DNA of 64,000 nucleotides from Ophiura sarsii (lineage: Eukaryota; Echinodermata; Ophiuroidea; Amphilepidida; Ophiuridae), in the NCBI GenBank assembly GCA_035610835.1, contig CM069441.1, positions 105,893,606 to 105,957,605 on the forward strand, written 5' to 3'. Shown piece by piece: positions 1 to 10,765 of this stretch (positions within the stretch are counted from its first letter, which is position 1; the number at the start of each line of letters is the position of its first letter). A program made the position numbers and the translations under genes. A model generated the notes under the pieces. The model was not told the origin of the DNA, did not search any database, and saw only the letters and a list, made by a program, of their open reading frames with translations.

Positions 1-690
1 TATATAATTGTCTAATTTACTTCAAAGAGTATGTTAGTTGGATGAATTTAACACATGTACAATGTGTCCTAAAATTTAATCAAAAATGGGCAAGCTGATG
101 ATATTGTAAGTTATGTGCAATTTTTCTTAATATTTTATAGGAGAAAAGTGTATTTATTTGTCCTTTCATTAATATATATTAATTTCATGGAAAGCCGATA
201 CAAACTATTTGAGAAACAGAGAGTGTTGAAGTGAGTTGTCAGAAAGTGTTTCCCCAGTTTGGGGGTGGAAAAACACTTATGCAAGGCATTTGTCGTTCTG
301 GCTTTAAGCACCATATTTAAATTGAATTTAATTCAGGGTTTCTCTTTTCACAGCCTTAACATCCCTCTTTTAATAACAATGTGTATGTTGACTCTATGTA
401 AATCTAATCGCTTTCAATCTTGTGGGTTATTTGTGCATTTGTACATGTCAATTACACTGGCAGCATTTGCATAGTCCCTGATAATACCACTAATAATAGG
501 CAGTGATCGTTATTATATGCTCTGATTTGACATCCATACATCAGATGGAATGTACTATAGCAACATGCATTATTGAAAAAAATACTCTAACAGTGCACCA
601 TCAAACGAAAAAGAAGTCAACAATCATGTAGACCTTGAAGAATTCAGATGCAGGCGTGATTTACAGTACATTGCGTTTTTAATCATTTCA
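1..690. other. Non-coding sequence, no gene seen
   Basis: AT-rich sequence with only short chance reading frames. It should be an intron of the minus-strand RNF213-like gene, because the last exon seen ends at 2021 with an open phase and the next exon must lie to the left. I find no convincing acceptor/donor pair here. Confidence 0.5.
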
Positions 691-925
691 ACTTGAACAA
701 TGGCTAAATTCTGTTGTTCAACTTGAACAATGGCTAAATTCTGTTGTTCAACTTGAACAATGGCTAAATTCTGTTGTTCAACTTGAACAATGGCTAAATT
801 CTGTTGTTCAACTTGAACAATGGCTAAATTCTGTTGTTCAACTTGAACAATGGCTAAATTCTGTTGTTCAACTTGAACAATGGCTAAATTCTGTTGTTCA
901 ACTTAACAACAGCTAAATTCTGATG
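691..925. repeat. 30-bp minisatellite, 7 identical copies plus a diverged partial copy
   Basis: The unit starts acttgaacaatggctaaatt and repeats exactly every 30 bp at 691, 721, 751, 781, 811, 841 and 871. A decayed part-copy follows from 901. The perfect identity suggests recent expansion. The array abuts reverse-transcriptase coding remnants that start near 925. One frame is open across the array and reads as a repeated ten-residue unit LEQWLNSVVQ, which stops at the decayed copy. Confidence 0.95.
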
Positions 926-1890
926 ATGATTTCTCTGTCATTTGTAATGGTAATATTATTAACACCTCTTCATCTGTCAATTATTTAGGGGTCACCCTTG
1001 ACAATACTCTTTCAGGGGATTCGATTGCCTTAAATGTCACCAAAAAGGCCAGCGGGAGACTCAAATTCTTATATAGGCACTCTGATTGTTTAAATTTAAA
1101 AACCCGCAAGACACTGTGTTCAGCATTGATTATGTGTTACCTTGATTATGTATGCTAATCCTGGTATTCAGTTATTTATCAAAAATTCAAAAAATGTTTT
1201 TAAACCATGAAAGAACAAAATTGTCCGTTTTATTTTGGGTGTGGGACCGCGTACCCATATTGGTCAAAAAGAGTTCAATGGTAGGGATGTTATCAGGCTG
1301 GGAGGGTTGTGCAACTTAAACTTAACCATGTGTTTAAGATTTTTCATGATTTGTCTCCTGATTATTTGAAATTGTATTTTACTAGAGTGTCACCTTTGCA
1401 TAAATATAGTACCAGGAGTAGCCCATTCAACTTTGTTGTTCCTTCTTCAAAGGGTCAAGATAGATTTACTTTTAATAATACTACTATTCATCACTGGAAC
1501 TCATTGCCAAGCAAAATCAAAAACACCAACCATTTTTAGTTCATTCAAACAATTAGTTAAAAGACACTTGGCGAGTTATGATTCAATTGATTTTTGAGCT
1601 GGACTCACTTTGTGGTCGTGCCCTGTTTTTATTTGTTTTGTCTTTGTTTTTCGTTCGGCGTTTGTGCTTCATTCATGCGTTTCAAATGTTTTTCTGGGTT
1701 TTTCTGTCTTTCTATGCTTGTTAAGGACCCCAATGGAAGTAAGTTTTGTATTCAAAGCTTTTTGGCTATCTTTGGTAATTTTGCTCATATTTTATTATGT
1801 CTATATGTTTTTCAAATTGCTTGGTGCATTTCATGTTTGTATTTTAGATCTCTATATGAAGTTTGAGAACCCAATAAAATAAAATAAAAT
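926..1890 (+). mobile_element. 3' end of a decayed non-LTR retrotransposon (CR1/L2/jockey-like)
   Basis: Conceptual translation on the plus strand gives fragments typical of the C-terminal third of a non-LTR reverse transcriptase: NYLGVTLDNTLS (the YLG motif), then KKASGRLKFLYRHS and CSALIMCYLDY. Further on (1309-1539) come YSTRSSPFNFVVPSSKGQ and FNNTTIHHWNSLPSKIK, the familiar end of such proteins. Several stops and frameshifts break the frame. The element ends in a simple tail of AATAA units (about 1872-1890), as many non-LTR elements do. The 5' part is missing; a minisatellite lies there. The exact clade is not resolvable by eye. It lies in an intron of the minus-strand RNF213-like gene. 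Confidence 0.85.
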
Positions 1891-2020
1891 CAATGGGTTT
1901 TTGACAATAGAGGGAGCTATAGAATTGTTATCCCGGATGCATGTAACATTGCTTGAAAGCTGTACACTCTACTAGAAATAGCCTATACTTGTTGTAAAGT
2001 GTAAAAAAATATATACATAC

Positions 2021-2203
2021 CCCTCCCTTTTAAGTTCAACACATGGGTATTTCCAGTTGCCAAAAAGATGTGTTCCCATGACCACAACAACCTTGTCAGT
2101 GTTTGGATTATAGTTGAACTCTGGCGGGACAATGGTGTGGAAATGAACATACATCTGTTGTGCCGGCGCATAGATCAAGCCTGAAGGAACATTACTATTG
2201 TGA
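2021..2203 (-). CDS. RNF213-like: RNF213-like coding exon 5 (CBM20-like domain start)
   Basis: Acceptor CTTTTTCAG|T at 2203 and donor GGGAGGG|GTATGT at 2021. The 183 bases encode MYVHFHTIVPPEFNYNP, then TDKVVVV, then THLFGNWKYPCVELKRE. That is the first beta strands of a CBM20 (starch-binding type) module, with the invariant Gly-x-W pattern seen as FGNWK. In RNF213 a CBM20 domain follows the disordered N-terminus in the same position. The exon ends mid-domain in phase 2, so the rest lies left of the window or in a missed exon. Confidence 0.75.
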
Positions 2204-5200
2204 CTGAAAAAGAAAAGAAAAAGCAAATATTCACATTCATGGTCAACTATAGTGTTAAGTCCACTGTAAAACTGTCATCGCTGTCTTTTAGCCTCAATTG
2301 AGAGATCATGGTATTTGTAAAACTGCATCAGACATGAATAAATTAGACAATCCTTTTTTCAGGTAAAGGTTTGGTTCAATTGACCGATAGGTGTTCTCTA
2401 TCATTCACGAGTTTAAGATAAATTGATAACTAAATAAATCCACTGATTTTCAATTGTTGATAGACTCAATATTTTTGAGCTATAGGATTTTAAAATTCAT
2501 ATCAGTATCAACTACATTTGGAAACCAAGTATCAGCTGCAATATTTCTATACCACCATATTACACTAGCAACCAAAAGTATTAGGACACTTTGCAAGCTG
2601 CAAATTGAGAGAAAACACTGGGAATCTATTGAACTACTGTGTTAGGTTCTTGGTATTCTAGGGTTATAAAATGAATGGAAAGTTCTTAAAATGTTGTTAT
2701 AATAAATTTGGGATGATATTCCTACTTAAAACATTATTATTTAAAAGGAAAACATTTGTAACAATATTTCAGTGATTAAGGTTTTTTGCATCGATACATG
2801 CATATTTAGTTAATTTGAGTCAAATAGCTTGACAACAATTTTTAAGTCATGATGAAATGATAGCCCTGTGTAGTGTGCCCAGGTCGTGTGGGTGCTATGA
2901 GAAAGTACAGAGAATCTGGTTGGTTTCCATTAAGAATATGAAAGTAAAGGTGCCAAAATGAAACTAAATTTCCCTCCCAAATATCTTATTTTGAAGATGA
3001 ATGAAAAGATCAGGTGTCAATATGTGTGAGAGATTAAAGACTAGTGACAATATTGGGATTAGTCTTACTTCAGTGAATCCATTGACAAACAATTAAGAAG
3101 GGTGTTTTTGAAAGGAAGTCAAAATTGTCAAACTACCCACCATAGGGATTACATTGGCTATAATGAGGTTGATGAATTATTCATGAGCTATTTCCAATGG
3201 GACATTTGTATGGGGATTTCAAGAGGGCACATGTTTTCTTTAATTCCATGGAATTGAATTAGCAGATGCTATAGGAAACATGAATTTATCAATGAGAAGA
3301 GATTCAACAAACACATTTGTTCAACTCGTAGGAAAATATTACACTCCAAATTGAATATATGGGAGGATTTTGACACCATAATCAACTGTCCTAATACTTT
3401 TGGTTGCTAGTGTATATCCTGTTTTATTAATGTGAGCAATATGTTGAGAAACTGTTAGTTGGGGTGCTCATACATGCCAACTACCTCAAATCAATTGAAT
3501 TACTACATCACACCTGTGTGGTAGGGTTATATGCTGAAATGGTAGAAACCACGGTCACACAATTCTGATATCATTATTCCTAGAATTTTCTATCAAAGCC
3601 CTAACATTGCCAAAAACCATAAATAAAAAGCAACCTGATGCTGATACTGCATCCCTTTTATTGTGTAATGTGTAATCATGGCATATCAATGACAATTAAA
3701 AATTGTTATGGAGGCACAACTTCCATGTTGTAGTGGTGCATGTGGGCTGGGGTCTACCCGCTAGTGATAAGAAATCGCTAGTCATAATGTGTATTTTCCT
3801 ATACCACGAGTGCGCTAGTCATAAAAATTGTCTTAGGGTAGGGTTTGGTTTAGGGTAGGTTTAGGGTTAGGTATAGGGTTAGGGATAGGGTTAGGGATAG
3901 GGTAGGGTATGGTTAAGGTTAGGGTTTATGAATAGTGACCCTTATGACTAGTGACCCTTATGACTAGCGACCCTTATGACTAGCGAGTTTGCACAGGGTA
4001 TCACTTCTTAAGATCAGGTTTGAATTCCAGCCCCAGTGACAGCAGGCTCCCTTTTTGGTCCATTTTTCCTACTGGCATTATTATTCCACCTGCCCTTGTG
4101 CATCATGGGTTCAAACCTTAACCCTTTGAACCCTGAGTTATTAGTGCGAGTCTGTCGCGCCAACCTGACTTATTTTCACGAATAAAGGATAATTCTATAT
4201 TTAGTCATTTCCCTTCTTACACCCTCTGATTGATCGTTACATTGTGATATACTGGCTCTATCATCGTAATAATATGTATTCGTAATAAAACATCAGTTTA
4301 TATCAGTTTTATTCTGTTTTTATCGCCAAAATTGCTATTCATAACCGTACTACAATGCATTACTGTCTACCTGAGAATTATCTGCGCATGCGTATTCATC
4401 TCATTTCGTGCTATTTTTGACAGTTTTCATCAGCAAATGACATCAAAACACGAACATAAACCTGCGGAAACAAGGTATCTAACATCGGGAACATCACATG
4501 ACTTGAAAGTCATATGACCACTCAAAATCATGTGATCAATGTGTCACCTGTTCACAAGGCACCATATGGTGCCTTTCGGGTTATAACGCCCGAGGTTGAA
4601 GGCACCATATGGTGCCTTTCGGGTTCAAAGGGTTAAATATACACATACCTGTTATCATATCCTTTTTGTTCTCCAAAGCTTTGGGTTCTTGTGACGTATT
4701 CTTGTTCTTGGATGTCTTTTTTATTGTACGGCACCCCTCCTTTATTCACCTGATATAAATTTTGAGAAATTTTTTTCTTTACTAAATGTGGTTAATATGT
4801 GTCGGGAATGAATTTTAGGTTTACAATCAGTCTGATTGGACTTGCCCATTGTACATATACACTAAAACTGCCCAGATTTTTTGAGAGAGTCTTTCAGAAT
4901 CTAATGACAACCATATTGTTTTCACACTGATCAATTTATACAAATTCCTTCAAATCAAAAGCAAATTCAAAATACAAAAAAGTCCTTCATATTTTCCATT
5001 GAAAAGAGCTAACGGTGGTTTTCATAAAAAATGACATTCTTTGGTAGCAACCATGATATCAAAACGTAAATATAGTTCAGTCAGTTCCAAATTGGCGAAC
5101 CTGTTTACAGCAGCGAAAGAATTCAGAAGAGCGTGCACCAGGGCTCAAATTACATCGCGGCCATCGCGGCCATTGCCGCGATGCCCTCGGATCAGTAAAA

Positions 5201-8200
5201 AAATCACGGCCATTATGGCCGTGCCCTATTTTTAACAGTGACCGTGTGCCCTTTTGGCTCGCGGATGGGGGTTCCGATAAACTTAACTTTGATCAAATTA
5301 TTCCAAGTTCAATCCGATTTAGAAAGGTGCAATGTGCTTTAAAATTTTACAAAAATGACGATGTGACAGTCCATTCGAGGTGTAAAGTTTTCATCTATCT
5401 AATGGTTATTTTTAAACATGTATCCACCTTGTCTCTAGCTACGCAATTGCTCACTGCTCTGCTTTCCAACAGCAACGTACATATATAACATCACAAATTC
5501 ACAACATGACAATGATACAGTATTAAAATATGTTGATTGACAAAATAAACAGACTGTCTCGTTTCATGCTGTAAAGTATTTAATAAAAGTCCTAGTGAAG
5601 TTTACATGTAAAATTATGGTATAAATAATGTAATATAAAATGGCCTTGGTGCCCTTTCATTCCAATATTGGTTTGGCCTTGGTGCCCCAGAACATGGCCT
5701 CGATGCCCTTCGAAATGTGTTATTTTTAAGGCCAAAGTGGCCGTGCCCCTAAATTGACAAAATTTGAGGCCTGGCGTGCACGCGCTAAACTCTCGCATAT
5801 GGCGCAACATTGCCCAGTAATAACGTACTATGGGTGACACTTGGGTATGCCAAAGTCGCATGGATTACTTTTGCGCGCAGATAGATAAAAACTGCATATT
5901 TTTCGTCAATTTGGAACTGATCAAACTATAAATAAATACATATTTAACCGATGATCAGGGTTCATAGTTATATGACCCCTACATAAACGAGATGACCTTC
6001 TTTCTGTGGCAAATTTACTTTCATATCATTGTTGATTTATTGTTGAAAAGCAATTAACAAGGTTTCAGCATAAACTGTAATGAGGTATAACGGGATTTCT
6101 CAATGAATGAAATGATTAAATCTGCACCAAGTAGTTTACAGTATAAGGAAACTCACATTTGCATCATGGTTTGATGATGATGTGTTCTTGTTGTCAGCAA
6201 TTGTCTGGTCAGTTTGACTGGAACCTGTAATTTCACATTTATATCAAAAGATGTCTCTATTTCAAAGCAATAGTATTGGGGTCCATTTGACTGCAATAGA
6301 TTTAACATCAACAACAAATCCCATAAACACTTCATTTAAAAGCACAAAAACTATCTGATGAACTTTAATTTTCCCCGGGTGATTCTTTTGGTAAACTAAC
6401 ATTTTGGAAATATTTGATGATTGTTAGCGGATAACCTATTTAATAATTGGATGATGTATATGGCCGAGCCAAAGTATTAAATATTGCAAATAAGCCATGT
6501 CATACCCAAGTGGTTTGGGAAATAAAACTATCAAGGGAAACACACAGAAATGAAGGGGGCAGCTTTCCTGGCAACCAGAATCAAACCCGTGCCCTACCCT
6601 ATGAGAGTCCAAGTCCTACTCACCCTGGGGATGCATTTATGAGCAATATATTGGCTTCCATGATGATGCACTGAAGAGGGATCTACCAGTGTAGTCTTGC
6701 TGTGGACATTTCTAGCTCATCAGTTGGGATAGAGTTAATAATGAATATTGGTGGGTGTCTTTTAATATGATTATCAAATGGGTCAATATTGGAACTTTAA
6801 ATTGGGCAATTGTCACTGAGATGATATTTTTAAAAGATTAGCAATGTTGTTTCATTAAATAAACAAATATTGTGAGCATTGATTGCCATTAAGGAAGAAA
6901 AGGTATGGAAAAACAAATTTGTAGTTCCCAAACAAAGGCCTTGTCTGCGCTTCCAATTTTGTATAGTTGTTTAAATGAAGTATGTATTTTACTTTGACTT
7001 TAAATTCAATTAATAAAATTAAAAAATAAAACACATTTGCATATTCCAAAGAATTTAAAGCAAAATTAGATAAAAACATAATTTAGGTACAAGATAAAAA
7101 CATAATTTAGGTATAACTTAAAAACATAATTTAGGCATAATTTTAATCAAAGAAAGCTAAGACAAACTCTCTTCCCCCTTTTTTGTTAACCCGAGGGATC
7201 TAATTTTACCCTAGCTCACCTGATTGTTTGCCTTCACTCCTGTTATTGTGATCATGACCACCATCATTGCCTCGAGATGCAGCTGCAGCATAGGACTGAT
7301 TAGCATTGGTTGAATTCACAACATCACCTTGTGAATTTGAACTTGAACTCGCTCCTTTGACGTCACTATTGTGAGCTTTATCACATGGTTTGTTGCACTT
7401 TTGAGAATGAGAAATCCCACTGTCATTGTTTTGCAATGGTAAAGGTGGGGTAGCATCATCTGATCCATCCAATTCAGGAGGACCATCACCACTACCAGCA
7501 TTGCAGGATACTTGTCCTGCAGAGGTTTCTCTCTCAGTGTCTTGTTGGAATCCTTGACTCTGTGTTTCAGTACCTGATGAGTCACCCTGACCTTCCTGAA
7601 TCAATGAATTCTCGAAACCAAATTGGGTTCCTCCAATAGAGCCTTTTTGCCCAAACACAAAGTTAGTCTGTTGTTGGTCTAAACTATCTTCTTGTTGGTT
7701 ACTCTGTTGTTTTTGGTCCGAGTTGTCTTGTTGCTTATCCTGTTTCTCTGAAAGGTCTGGAGGTTGGTTTGTCTGTCGCTCTGGTCCATTTTGTGGTTGT
7801 GATGGTTTGCTTTGCTCTTTCAGGTTCTGCTCTGATTGCTCTTTGTTCAGCAATGATTCTTGGTCTTCACCCTGTTCATCCTGTTGGTTTGGTTTAGTTT
7901 GTTGCTGTATACCTGGTGTGTCTTTCAGCTTCTGTTGGTCTTTGGCATCCTCATGTTGCTTTCGATCTTGCTCACCTTGGCCTCGCTCAGATCCATCTGG
8001 CATATATTGCTGTTGGGCTTCTTTACCTTGAAGATGTTGCTCTTTACCCACAGATTCACCAAGCTGTTGGTCTTTAACACCCATATTCTCCTTGTGTTTC
8101 TGTTTCTGTTTCTCTACTTGCTGAGGCTCTTGATGGTCCTGTTTACCTGATGAAACCAATTCGGTGATGATGGGGGTAGGTGCTGCAGGTGGTAGAATAG

Positions 8201-10416
8201 AAGGCTGTTGTCCAACCCCCTGATTAGCATATATGCCTGCTGGGTTTAGCATCTGGAATGGTACAGTGTACCTCGGCGGAAAACCTCCTTGCATCATGAG
8301 CGGACTCCACTGTACCGGTGGCTGCTGTGATGTCATCCATGGATTCTGTGTGTTTGGTGGATACTGGCATCCTGGATAGCCTGGTGGATAGTTTGGTGGG
8401 CCCAGGTAGCCTTCATGTTGAGGCGGAATGTTGTGTGGAACACCTGTGTCAATTACAACAAACCATTGGGTGTTTAAAAGCAGGGCAACCCCATTACAAT
8501 TTCACAATAACAGAGTTCTCATAAATATGACCCGGTCACATCAAAATGGACATGTTGGTGGCATGAACCCACTCAAAGTTATTCATATTTTCTAAGGTTT
8601 AAAATGGTGCATTGTTGACCGAGAACTACCGGCCGATTGGTTAAAAAGATGGATACATCATTTAATTATTGCAACAATGAGAGACATTGTTAGAATAATT
8701 GTATCCCTGATAAAGATGGGAGTAAAACATTTTACAAGCTGCATTTGAATTGGCTATTCATATGAGTACATCTTGTAATAAACCAATCAGAACCACTGTA
8801 AGATAGACAGGTAGACCCCCGGGTTTTTTAATTAAATTGAACTTTGAAAGCATCCCAAATTTGATTTCAGAAGTTTTGTTTTTCCTTTTTATTTTCTTTA
8901 CATATCACTTAATAGCCTGCCCTCTACCACTGTTTGCTAACAACATGTCATTTTAATTTTTGATCTGGGATCACCGGAACAAACTATTTCTATTGTCCTC
9001 GAGTTCCATTTTGGCGGATTTGTGCGCAATATAAATCCATATTATTATTATTAATTTATATTGTACAAGTGCATACATGCTCGAAAAAGGTATCTAAAAT
9101 TAATCATATAACAAGCACACATACTTTTGGGAAAGTTCTGTACATATGTGCAAGTGGTCCCTTTTTATACCCCTTTTTGATTTAAGACCAAATTTTATTG
9201 TTAAAAAATGATACTAAAAAATCTGAAAACACATTATTATTGCTGTCGTAATTCACATTGATACCAGAAGTGATTTCCCATGCATGACAAACAAACATTC
9301 ATTCCAAATGTACGATGCTCGAATTGGTTTGAATTTAGTGCAAAAGATTAAGACATTGCAAGCAACAATAGCTCAATTCTGACAAATATCCAATTCATGT
9401 CCACACATTATGATTAGGGGAAATAAGTTGGAATAGTGTGAGTGTATCAAGGAGCATAGTTCTTTCCTTTACATGGGACTACATTTCTATCTACACACTG
9501 TAACAAAAACAAATACAATTTAAAAAATCTGTTAGACATATTTTTCATTTCATTATTGTTTTGTGTTTTTATACCACTAAAACAATTCCTTTTGCTACAA
9601 AAACAAACTTTGTTTCGTGGCAGAGATGTGGCCAATAGTCTAAAGTAGTCGCAAAATCATTTTGGCCGATTTTGACTTAAAACTCACAAAATCAATGACA
9701 AACTGGAAGGAAGGAATCGATACCGTGAACACATGAGTTGACCCCTTTATATAGGGTTGAATAATGTTGTATTTCAAAAGATTTGGTATTCTAAATATAT
9801 AATCAAATATTTTAAAAGGGAAACAAGTGAAAAACAGCATATCTTTTGCTTTGTCTTCTCTCATAAGCCCTGCAATGTGATACAAAGCCAATCATTTTAA
9901 TTATTACAAACAAACATTTTAGTGCTAAAAAAACCCCGGTGAAACTGGCCCAACTCATTTTATGACCTTTGGTTTAAATGAGCATAACTTTTAAATAAAG
10001 CAATTAAAAACTCCAACTTTGCTTTTTGTAAACAATAATTTCATTTATTTTGCACAAGGCAATATTATGTCACTCACTGCGTTGATCAGGGAGACACATG
10101 CAATTATGTTTTTTTTCTTTCTTACAGTCTGTATATAAATTTGTAATTTACTTAATGTCTCATGTATTGCCAGAAATTGCATGATTACTATTGCATAATA
10201 TATATCATGCAATTCCTCTGAAAACACATTAGAATGTTTGGGGTGACTGTTTGGGGGTATTCATCATAATAAGTAATGTTACCAGTAAAGTTCAGAAATA
10301 TCATAATTACCTGGACTGCTGTTAGTTGGCTTGCCACATTTGGAACAGAAATTTGCGCCTGGCCCAAGACCTGTTCCGCAGTTTTCACAGTATGATGCTC
10401 CTCCTGTAGATGCCAT
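2021..10416 (-). CDS. RNF213-like: RNF213 (mysterin)-like gene, N-terminal part; five coding exons, continues beyond the left edge
   Basis: Spliced CDS on the minus strand: exons 10416-10311, 8443-7220, 6224-6157, 4749-4649 and 2203-2021. Each has AG/GT borders, and the phases match at every junction (1|2, 1|2, 0|0, 2|1, then 2 left over). The product so far is about 560 residues: an N-terminal zinc ribbon (C10, C13, C24, C27), a long Gln/Glu/Lys-rich disordered region (about 36-500), then a CBM20-like beta domain (from about 510). This order is that of vertebrate RNF213, a giant cytosolic AAA+ ATPase and E3 ubiquitin ligase involved in lipid-droplet biology and in ubiquitylation of bacterial LPS; this role is known from vertebrates only. 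The AAA, RING and E3 parts would lie left of this window. The spacing FH..V....NP...KV...G..FG.WK in the last exon is the main evidence. Alternative: another CBM20 protein with a zinc ribbon. Confidence 0.72.
2563..3412. mobile_element. Tc1/mariner-type non-autonomous element, 850 bp
   Basis: Terminal inverted repeats (TIRs) read cactagcaaccaaaagtatt at the left and the complement ending ttttggttgctagtg at the right, flanked by TA on both sides (2561-2562, 3413-3414). The motif AAAAGTATTAGGACA is typical of Tc1-like ends. There is no open transposase. A second copy in inverse orientation lies at 43600-45462; with its own insertion removed it is nearly the same length. Confidence 0.88.
3740..3995. 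repeat. Degenerate telomere-like TTAGGG tract framed by inverted CGCTAGTCATAA motifs
   Basis: From about 3833 to 3926 the plus strand carries many TTAGGG, TAGGG and TTTAGGG variants. To the left are two copies of cgctagtcataa (3775, 3812); to the right are three copies of the complement ttatgactagcg or a close variant (3951-3985). The tract is therefore embedded in a symmetric element rather than being plain interstitial telomere. TTAGGG is the usual telomere unit of deuterostomes. Confidence 0.7.
4122..4632. mobile_element. TTAA-flanked (piggyBac-like) MITE, 511 bp
   Basis: TTAA at 4118-4121 and 4633-4636 flanks perfect 12-bp TIRs ccctttgaaccc / gggttcaaaggg. TTAA duplication and a CCCTTTG-like end are hallmarks of piggyBac-type elements. 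It carries two copies of the 16-bp palindrome ggcaccatatggtgcc (4558-4573 and 4601-4616). A second member with the same ends is at 22526-23242. Confidence 0.85.
4649..4749 (-). CDS. RNF213-like: RNF213-like coding exon 4 (short linker)
   Basis: A 101-base exon with acceptor TTATATCAG|GTG and donor GATAACAG|GTATGT. It encodes 33 charged and polar residues beginning VNKGGVPYNKKDIQEQ, then leaves two bases (AG) that join the T of the next exon as Ser. It lies immediately to the right of a TTAA-flanked transposon (4122-4632), only 12 bases beyond its TTAA. Confidence 0.65.
5071..5930. mobile_element. Inverted-repeat element interrupted by a hAT insertion
   Basis: The left end reads tatagttcagtcagttccaa and continues attggcgaa. 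The right end is the inverse complement with a few changes (ttcgtcaatttggaactgat then caaactata). The ends are 30 bp long at about 85 percent identity by eye. The element is split by the hAT-like insertion at 5139-5773. Superfamily not assigned. Confidence 0.65.
5139..5773. mobile_element. hAT-type non-autonomous element, 635 bp, with perfect 8-bp TSD
   Basis: Termini cagggctcaaatt and aatttgaggcctg are inverted with one change. They are flanked by the exact 8-bp duplication gcgtgcac at 5131-5138 and 5774-5781. Both subterminal regions repeat GGCC..GTGCCC motifs (left 5156-5250, right 5641-5750), as expected for transposase-binding sites. It carries no transposase. Confidence 0.9.
6157..6224 (-). 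CDS. RNF213-like: RNF213-like coding exon 3 (short linker)
   Basis: A 68-base exon with acceptor AAATTACAG|GT and donor GCAAAT|GTGAGT. It completes a Gly codon from exon 2 and adds 22 polar residues (SSQTDQTIADNKNTSSSNHD and AN). It ends in phase 0. The strong splice sites and perfect phase fit are the evidence; there is no domain. Confidence 0.65.
6560..6680 (-). repeat. Possible tRNA-derived SINE fragment
   Basis: On the minus strand, gggcacgggtttgattctgg resembles a tRNA B box (GGTTYGANTCC) preceded by an anticodon-arm-like gactctcatagggtaggg. No clear A box or tail is visible, so the call is weak. It lies in an intron of the RNF213-like gene. Confidence 0.3.
7220..8443 (-). CDS. RNF213-like: RNF213-like coding exon 2 (Gln-rich disordered region)
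   Basis: A 1224-base exon, open throughout. Acceptor TTGACACAG|GT at 8443, donor CAATCAG|GTGAGC at 7220. It encodes a Pro/Tyr-rich start (PNYPPGYPG) and then about 330 residues dominated by Gln, Glu, Lys, Asp and Ser, with no fold visible. The phase is 2 at the start and 1 at the end, fitting its neighbours. The open reading frame starting at the internal ATG (8336) is not a separate gene, since the frame runs upstream to the acceptor without a stop. Confidence 0.8.
8444..10310. other. Intron of the RNF213-like gene
   Basis: About 1.87 kb between coding exons 1 and 2. It is AT-rich, with no second gene and no clear transposon ends. The short minus-strand frames near 9450-9890 have no splice borders of quality and no recognisable motif. 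Confidence 0.6.
10311..10416 (-). CDS. RNF213-like: RNF213-like coding exon 1 (start codon, zinc ribbon)
   Basis: Starts at the ATG at 10416 and encodes 35 residues, with CENCG and CSKCG forming a CxxC-x10-CxxC zinc ribbon. Human RNF213 also opens with a zinc ribbon. The donor is CCAG|GTAATT, leaving phase 1. An in-frame upstream ATG at 10467 exists, but likely acceptors (TATGTAG near 10450 or CTCAG near 10440) separate it, and ATATGG at 10416 is the first ATG after them. Confidence 0.72.
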
Positions 10417-10765
10417 ATTCCTTACAAAATATGTGCCGTACTGAGATCTACATAGAAATGTGTTCAAGTTTTACATTAATCATACAGGATAAGGTCAGAA
10501 AAATTATACTCTCAGATTTAGGCGACGGGAAAAAACTATTCTACTGGGAAGACTGACAATTTTTTGTTCAACTTTGAATTTTCAATATATTTTAAATTGG
10601 AAATGTTTGAAAGTATTTGGAAAATGTTAAGGTAATTGGCAAATTTACCAACATTTAAAATAAAATTTTGAAAATTTAGAAAGACAAGGGGGGAGCCAAA
10701 CCAACCAACCAACCCAAGAGATTTGTCCACCAAAGGTTGAGATTTGTTGTTCCACTTTTATAACT

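Noticed and set aside
7723..8150. Plus-strand Cys/Ser- and Leu/Phe-rich frames
   Set aside because: Shadows of the minus-strand Gln-rich exon (CAG/CAA repeats read in reverse).
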